From assembly GCA_017529165.1 (NCBI GenBank), contig JAFXNY010000129.1:1-11153 (forward strand): a stretch of DNA of 11,153 nucleotides, given 5' to 3'. The notes beneath the pieces are model-generated. The model made no database searches. It saw nothing but the letters and a program-made list of their open reading frames with translations, and had not been told where the DNA came from. Source of the stretch: Clostridia bacterium. GTDB lineage: Bacteria > Bacillota_A > Clostridia > Oscillospirales > Acutalibacteraceae. The stretch's first letter is position 1, and every line of letters begins with the position of its first letter. A program made the position numbers and the translations under genes. This document shows, piece after piece, positions 7,514-11,153 of the stretch.

Positions 7514-8344
7514 ATGACTGAAAAAAGAAAAAAGGCACTCCGCCGGAGAAGACTTTTTTTATCGCTTTGCGCGATAGTTCTGATATCGGCTATAGCTATT
7601 TTATGTATCACTGTATCGGCAATAGTCAAATCCGTTGACAAAAGTGATAAAAAGATGGCATCTTCAAAAACACGAAGCACGGTATCAGATGAGGTAGTGA
7701 GTGTTCCAGCAGAAAAGAAAGAGCCGGAAATGGTAGTTAGAGGAGAATACACGCTTGACGCCGATTATTCGAGGCTCTTACTTGTAAACGGCGAATATCC
7801 ACTACCCGATGACTACAACTACGGTTGGAACTTAACAACCATTGAAAGCAAGTACCATAACGGGCAATTAGACCAAATTGACGCAGGTATTTGGCCCTAT
7901 ATGAAAGCAATGGTTGAGGCGGCGTGGAAAGATAATGTAAAGCTATATGTTTGGTCGCCTTACCGCTCATATGCTACACAAAAAATGCTTTTTGAAAACA
8001 GGGTTAAAAAAGAGGGCGGAGACGAAGCAAAGGCGGCTACAGCGGTAGCGAGACCGGGAACGAGCGAGCACAACACAGGGCTTTGCGCCGATTTCAATAT
8101 GGCTTCAAGCCAATTCGAAAACACCGGGATGTTTAAGTGGATGTGTGAAAACGCAGAGGATTACGGCTTTATTCTCCGCTATCCTAAAGACAAAACCGAT
8201 ATAACCGGCGTTATGTATGAATCGTGGCACTGGCGGTTTGTAGGTATTAACGCGGCGAAAGAGATAAATAATCTAAATGTAACACTCGAAGAATATATTA
8301 AGCTTAAAGGGATAGAACCGCAAGCCGGTCTTTACGATAAATAA
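7514..8344 (+). CDS. VanY-type D,D-carboxypeptidase (peptidase M15B), membrane-anchored
   Basis: This is a zinc peptidase of the VanY/DacY family, which trims the terminal D-alanine from peptidoglycan stem peptides outside the membrane. A basic start (KRKKALRRRR) and one hydrophobic segment at about residues 14-38 form an N-terminal anchor or uncleaved signal. A Lys/Ser/Glu-rich linker follows, and the M15 domain starts around residue 85. Numbered from the ATG at 7514, the zinc and catalytic set is H186 and D193 in the SEHNTGLCADF motif, then E236 and H239 in ESWHWRFVG. YRSYATQ at 150-156 is also typical. The frame is open to a GTG at 7505, but that codon overlaps the Shine-Dalgarno AGGTGA (7503-7508), which itself overlaps the lepA stop, so the ATG is preferred (276 residues). 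D,D- versus L,D-specificity is not decided by sequence. Adjacency to murD supports a cell-wall role. Confidence 0.9.
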   Translation: MTEKRKKALRRRRLFLSLCAIVLISAIAILCITVSAIVKSVDKSDKKMASSKTRSTVSDEVVSVPAEKKEPEMVVRGEYTLDADYSRLLLVNGEYPLPDDYNYGWNLTTIESKYHNGQLDQIDAGIWPYMKAMVEAAWKDNVKLYVWSPYRSYATQKMLFENRVKKEGGDEAKAATAVARPGTSEHNTGLCADFNMASSQFENTGMFKWMCENAEDYGFILRYPKDKTDITGVMYESWHWRFVGINAAKEINNLNVTLEEYIKLKGIEPQAGLYDK

Positions 8345-8365
8345 TCATTTTAGGAGGAATCTGTT

Positions 8366-9748
8366 TTGGATTTCAAACAATTTTTCAGTCAGATAAAAGG
8401 TAAAAAGATTGCTATGTGCGGCATAGGAATAAGCAATACACCGCTAATACTTAACTTCTTGAATCAAGGGGCGAGGGTTATAGCGTGTGACCGCAGAGAG
8501 CGCACTCAAATAGGAGAATTAGCGGACCGGCTCGAAGCCGCAGGCGCAGAATTAAAGCTGGGTGAAGGGTATCTTGACAATTTAGAGGTTGACATTATAT
8601 TCCGAACACCCGGTATGAACTTCCACCTTGAAGAGCTTGAAAAGGCAAGAAAGCGAGGCATAGCGGTTACAAGCGAGATGGAGGTCTTTTTTGACCTGTG
8701 CCCTGCCACTATCTTTGCGATAACTGGGTCCGACGGAAAAACCACCACAACAACACTTATTGCCAAAATGCTCGAAGCCGAGGGAAAAACAGTTCATGTG
8801 GGCGGTAACATTGGCAATCCGTTACTACCCGAAATTGAAAACATAAAGCCGGAAGACTTTGTTGTTGTTGAGCTTTCTTCTTTCCAGCTTATTTCTATGC
8901 GTAAAAGCCCCGATGTTGCGGTGGTAACAAATGTAACACCTAACCACCTTGATATTCACAAGGATATGGACGAATATGTACGCGCAAAGAAAAACATTCT
9001 TCTGCACCAAAATGCCTTTTCACGCACGGTACTAAATCGTGATGATGCGATTACAGAGAGCTTTAGAGAAGATGTAAGAGGTCAAAGCCTTGGGTTTAGT
9101 ATGAATCGCCGGCTTAACAACGGTGCGTGGCTCTCGCCTGACGGTGTTCTCCATATGGCATACAGAGGCGTTGATGTGCCTGTAATTGACCGCAAGGAAA
9201 TAAAGGTTATAGGCGACCACAATGTTTCAAACTATTTAGCGGCTATAACTGCAGTTTGGGGTTATGTTGGGGTTGACAGTATTTGTAAAGTGGCTCGTGA
9301 GTTTGGCGGCGTTGAGCACAGAATTGAGCTTGTAAGAGAGCTCGGTGGTGTTAAATATTATAATGACTCTATCGCCTCAAGTCCTACAAGGACTATTGCA
9401 GGTCTTAAAGCGTTTGATAAAAAGGTGATTTTAATCGCCGGCGGATACGATAAGCATATTCCGTTTGAGCCTCTGGCACCATACATTGTAGAGAGGGTGA
9501 AAGCACTTTATCTTTGCGGTAATACGGCGGATAAAATAGAAAAATGCGTACTAGAATACGAGGGATATAACGGCACACCGCCGATTTTCAAGGTTAAAGA
9601 TATTAAAGAAGCTGTCGAACTCGCTCACAAAAATGCCCAGTCCGGCGATATAGTTACCCTATCCCCTGCGTGCGCAAGCTTTGATGCTTTCCCTAATTTT
9701 GTAGCAAGAGGAAATTACTATAAGGAACTGGTTAATAATCTAAAATGA
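8366..9748 (+). CDS. murD: UDP-N-acetylmuramoyl-L-alanine--D-glutamate ligase (MurD)
   Basis: MurD adds D-glutamate to UDP-MurNAc-L-alanine in the cytoplasm, using ATP, the second amino-acid addition of peptidoglycan precursor synthesis. All three Mur-ligase domains are visible in 460 residues. The N-terminal UDP-binding domain begins GKKIAMCGIGISN (12-24). The ATP-binding loop is GSDGKTTTT (121-129), followed by VVELSSFQL and NVTPNHLDIHKDMDEYVRAKKN. The C-terminal domain has YYNDSIASSPTRT, ILIAGGYDKH, and LSPACASFDAFPNF with VARGNYY; the YNDSIASSPTRT and SPACASFD segments are MurD-specific among Mur ligases. The start is TTG at 8366-8368, 8 bases after a perfect AGGAGG. It follows the VanY-type gene by 21 bases and overlaps the next gene by 4 bases (ATGA). 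murD often lies in the dcw cluster; here it stands apart from other mur or fts genes. Confidence 0.96.
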   Translation: MDFKQFFSQIKGKKIAMCGIGISNTPLILNFLNQGARVIACDRRERTQIGELADRLEAAGAELKLGEGYLDNLEVDIIFRTPGMNFHLEELEKARKRGIAVTSEMEVFFDLCPATIFAITGSDGKTTTTTLIAKMLEAEGKTVHVGGNIGNPLLPEIENIKPEDFVVVELSSFQLISMRKSPDVAVVTNVTPNHLDIHKDMDEYVRAKKNILLHQNAFSRTVLNRDDAITESFREDVRGQSLGFSMNRRLNNGAWLSPDGVLHMAYRGVDVPVIDRKEIKVIGDHNVSNYLAAITAVWGYVGVDSICKVAREFGGVEHRIELVRELGGVKYYNDSIASSPTRTIAGLKAFDKKVILIAGGYDKHIPFEPLAPYIVERVKALYLCGNTADKIEKCVLEYEGYNGTPPIFKVKDIKEAVELAHKNAQSGDIVTLSPACASFDAFPNFVARGNYYKELVNNLK

Positions 9749-10755
9749 GTATAGAAAAAACACTTATAAGCCTTGCTAATGCGGTAGGTATAGGAAACAT
9801 AAGAGAAGCTACTGATATAGCAGAGACACAGCTTTCAAAATACGCCGAAATCACGCACACCGATAACCTCGGCATACTCGGCGAAATAAAGGGTGAAAGT
9901 GATTATACCTTAATGCTTGAAGCCCACATTGACCAAATCGGCTTTACCGTGACTGATATTAACGATAACGGTTTTTTAACCGTAGCAACTTTAGGGGGTA
10001 TTGATTTAAGAACGCTCCCCTCAAGGCAGGTTGATATTCACGGGAAAGAGGCGGTACGAGGCGTTTTTTGTGCAACACCTCCGCACCTTGCTGAGGGCGA
10101 AGTAAAATATGATAATATCTCCGATTTTAAGATTGATACCTGTTTAGGAAAAAAGGCTAAAGAAATTATAAGCGTTGGCGATTATGTTACATTTTCTACT
10201 AAAGCACAGTATCTACAGAATGACCGTCTTTGCGGAAAATCTTTTGATGACAGAGCAGGTGTTGCGGTACTTTTAGAACTTGCAAAAAGGTTTTCTATAA
10301 AAAAACCGCCTGTAAACCTTGCGTTTTGCCTATCTGATATGGAGGAATTAGGTCTTAGAGGAGCTAAAACATCTGCCTTTGCTATAACGCCGGATGAAGC
10401 TATTGCAATAGATGTAAGCTTTGGAGACGGCCCTGAAATAAACCCCTGCGACTGCGGAAAAATGGGTAAGGGCGCAATGATAGGAATATCGCCTGTACTA
10501 AGCCGTGAGATTTCAAACAAGTTAATTTACTTGGCAAACAAAGAGAGTATCCCCTATCAAACCGAAGTTATGGGAAAATCAACAGGCACGGATGCAGATG
10601 TTATATCGGTTACAAAGTCGGGCGTTAAAACGGGTCTTTTATCCATACCGCTTCGCAATATGCACACAGACTGTGAAATAATATCCCTTTCGGATATTGA
10701 AAGTGTTTGCGATTTACTCGAAGTCTATATTAAAGGCGGTGGCATAAATGGTTAG
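9745..10755 (+). CDS. M42 family metallopeptidase (aminopeptidase), first of a tandem pair
   Basis: M42 enzymes are cytosolic two-metal aminopeptidases (glutamyl aminopeptidase/TET type), often annotated as endoglucanase for historical reasons, and usually assemble into large oligomers that finish peptide degradation. The 336-residue length is normal. The expected metal and catalytic residues are all present: H61 and D63 (EAHIDQIG), the D168-D169 pair (SFDDRAGVAVL), E200-E201 (MEELGLRGA), D223 (AIDVSFG) and H307 (NMHTD). STGTDADV at 279-286 is a further family motif. The residue after the first catalytic Asp is Gln64, where Glu is common. The ATG overlaps the murD stop codon as ATGA, and the SD is weak, suggesting coupled translation. 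The exact substrate is unknown. It is probably a paralogue of the next gene. Confidence 0.92.
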   Translation: MSIEKTLISLANAVGIGNIREATDIAETQLSKYAEITHTDNLGILGEIKGESDYTLMLEAHIDQIGFTVTDINDNGFLTVATLGGIDLRTLPSRQVDIHGKEAVRGVFCATPPHLAEGEVKYDNISDFKIDTCLGKKAKEIISVGDYVTFSTKAQYLQNDRLCGKSFDDRAGVAVLLELAKRFSIKKPPVNLAFCLSDMEELGLRGAKTSAFAITPDEAIAIDVSFGDGPEINPCDCGKMGKGAMIGISPVLSREISNKLIYLANKESIPYQTEVMGKSTGTDADVISVTKSGVKTGLLSIPLRNMHTDCEIISLSDIESVCDLLEVYIKGGGING

Positions 10756-11153
10756 CCTATTAGAAAAGCTCTCGTTGCTTGACGGCACTTCGGGTGACGA
10801 ATACGCTGTAAGAGATTTTATAATTTCAGAAATCGGGCCGTACTGTGAAATTAAAGTAGATGCACTCGGCAATGTGATTGCACAAAAAAAAGGCAAAAAA
10901 ACGCCGGCAAAGAAAATAATGCTGGACGCTCATATGGACGAAGTGGGGCTTATTATCACCGCTATTACTAAGGACGGTTTTTTGCGGTTTAAGACGCTCG
11001 GGGGCATTGATACGAGCGCTCTGCTTTTTAAGACGGTTACAATCGGATGCAAAATAAAGGGTGTAATAAGCGGTAAACCTATACACCTTACAAAGCCTGA
11101 AGAAGAAAAGAAGCTACCAAGTTTGGACAGTCTTTATATCGACATAGGCGCTA
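10748..11153 (+). CDS. M42 family metallopeptidase, second of a tandem pair (3' end beyond window)
   Basis: The first 135 codons of another M42 aminopeptidase are present and stay open to the window edge. The N-terminus LLEKLSLLDGTSGDEYAVRD (4-23) is the usual M42 opening. The first metal ligand and catalytic Asp lie in LDAHMDEVG (H62, D64), here with the common Glu. FKTLGGID at about residues 81-88, and YIDIGA at the edge, match the family. Later active-site residues are outside the window. The ATG at 10748-10750 lies 8 bases inside the preceding gene, with GGCGGTGG just upstream as a modest ribosome binding site. The sequence differs considerably from its neighbour, so this is an old duplication or a functional pair rather than a recent copy. 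Confidence 0.9.
   Translation, partial: MVSLLEKLSLLDGTSGDEYAVRDFIISEIGPYCEIKVDALGNVIAQKKGKKTPAKKIMLDAHMDEVGLIITAITKDGFLRFKTLGGIDTSALLFKTVTIGCKIKGVISGKPIHLTKPEEEKKLPSLDSLYIDIGA

Noticed and set aside
7372..7752. A 126-codon minus-strand open frame opposite the lepA end and the VanY-type gene start
   Set aside because: It crosses the junction of two well-supported genes in antisense and shows no conserved motifs; judged a shadow frame.

Overview
This is an ordinary chromosomal stretch from a low-to-moderate GC endospore-forming Firmicute, most likely a Clostridia-class anaerobe (Oscillospirales/Ruminococcaceae-like is my inference, not proven). The reasons are a clear spoIIR sporulation gene, the yigZ-dgt-dnaG-(rpoD) order, AGGAGG-type ribosome binding sites, frequent TTG starts, and MEP-pathway isoprenoid synthesis (ispE). 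I see no mobile element, CRISPR array, tRNA, rRNA or riboswitch, and no gene-free stretch longer than about 140 bases.

Left half, minus strand. From the divergence point near 5.6 kb the genes read leftward: ispE (isoprenoid precursor kinase), spoIIR (forespore-to-mother-cell sporulation signal) and rpmE (zinc-type ribosomal protein L31, with its own candidate promoter). A strong intrinsic terminator follows. Beyond it come yigZ (IMPACT family, with an uncertain start codon), dgt (HD-domain dNTPase), dnaG (primase) and the first 77 codons of a gene in the position of rpoD, cut by the window edge. dgt, dnaG and the rpoD-like gene are tightly packed, the last two overlapping by 8 bases. This resembles the conserved Firmicute replication/transcription-initiation operon.

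Right half, plus strand. lepA (EF4) is driven by a good sigma-A-type promoter facing away from ispE. It is followed with almost no gaps by a membrane-anchored VanY-type peptidoglycan carboxypeptidase, murD, and two tandem M42-family metallo-aminopeptidase genes, the second cut by the right edge. Short gaps, 4- and 8-base overlaps and an SD that overlaps the preceding stop codon indicate one transcription unit. It combines translation fidelity, cell-wall precursor synthesis, cell-wall trimming and peptide turnover.

I found no convincing novel system. The points most worth a second look are the unusual start region of yigZ, the placement of lepA and murD outside their common neighbourhoods, the tandem M42 paralogues, the highly acidic RpoD-like N-terminus, and spoIIR embedded among housekeeping genes.
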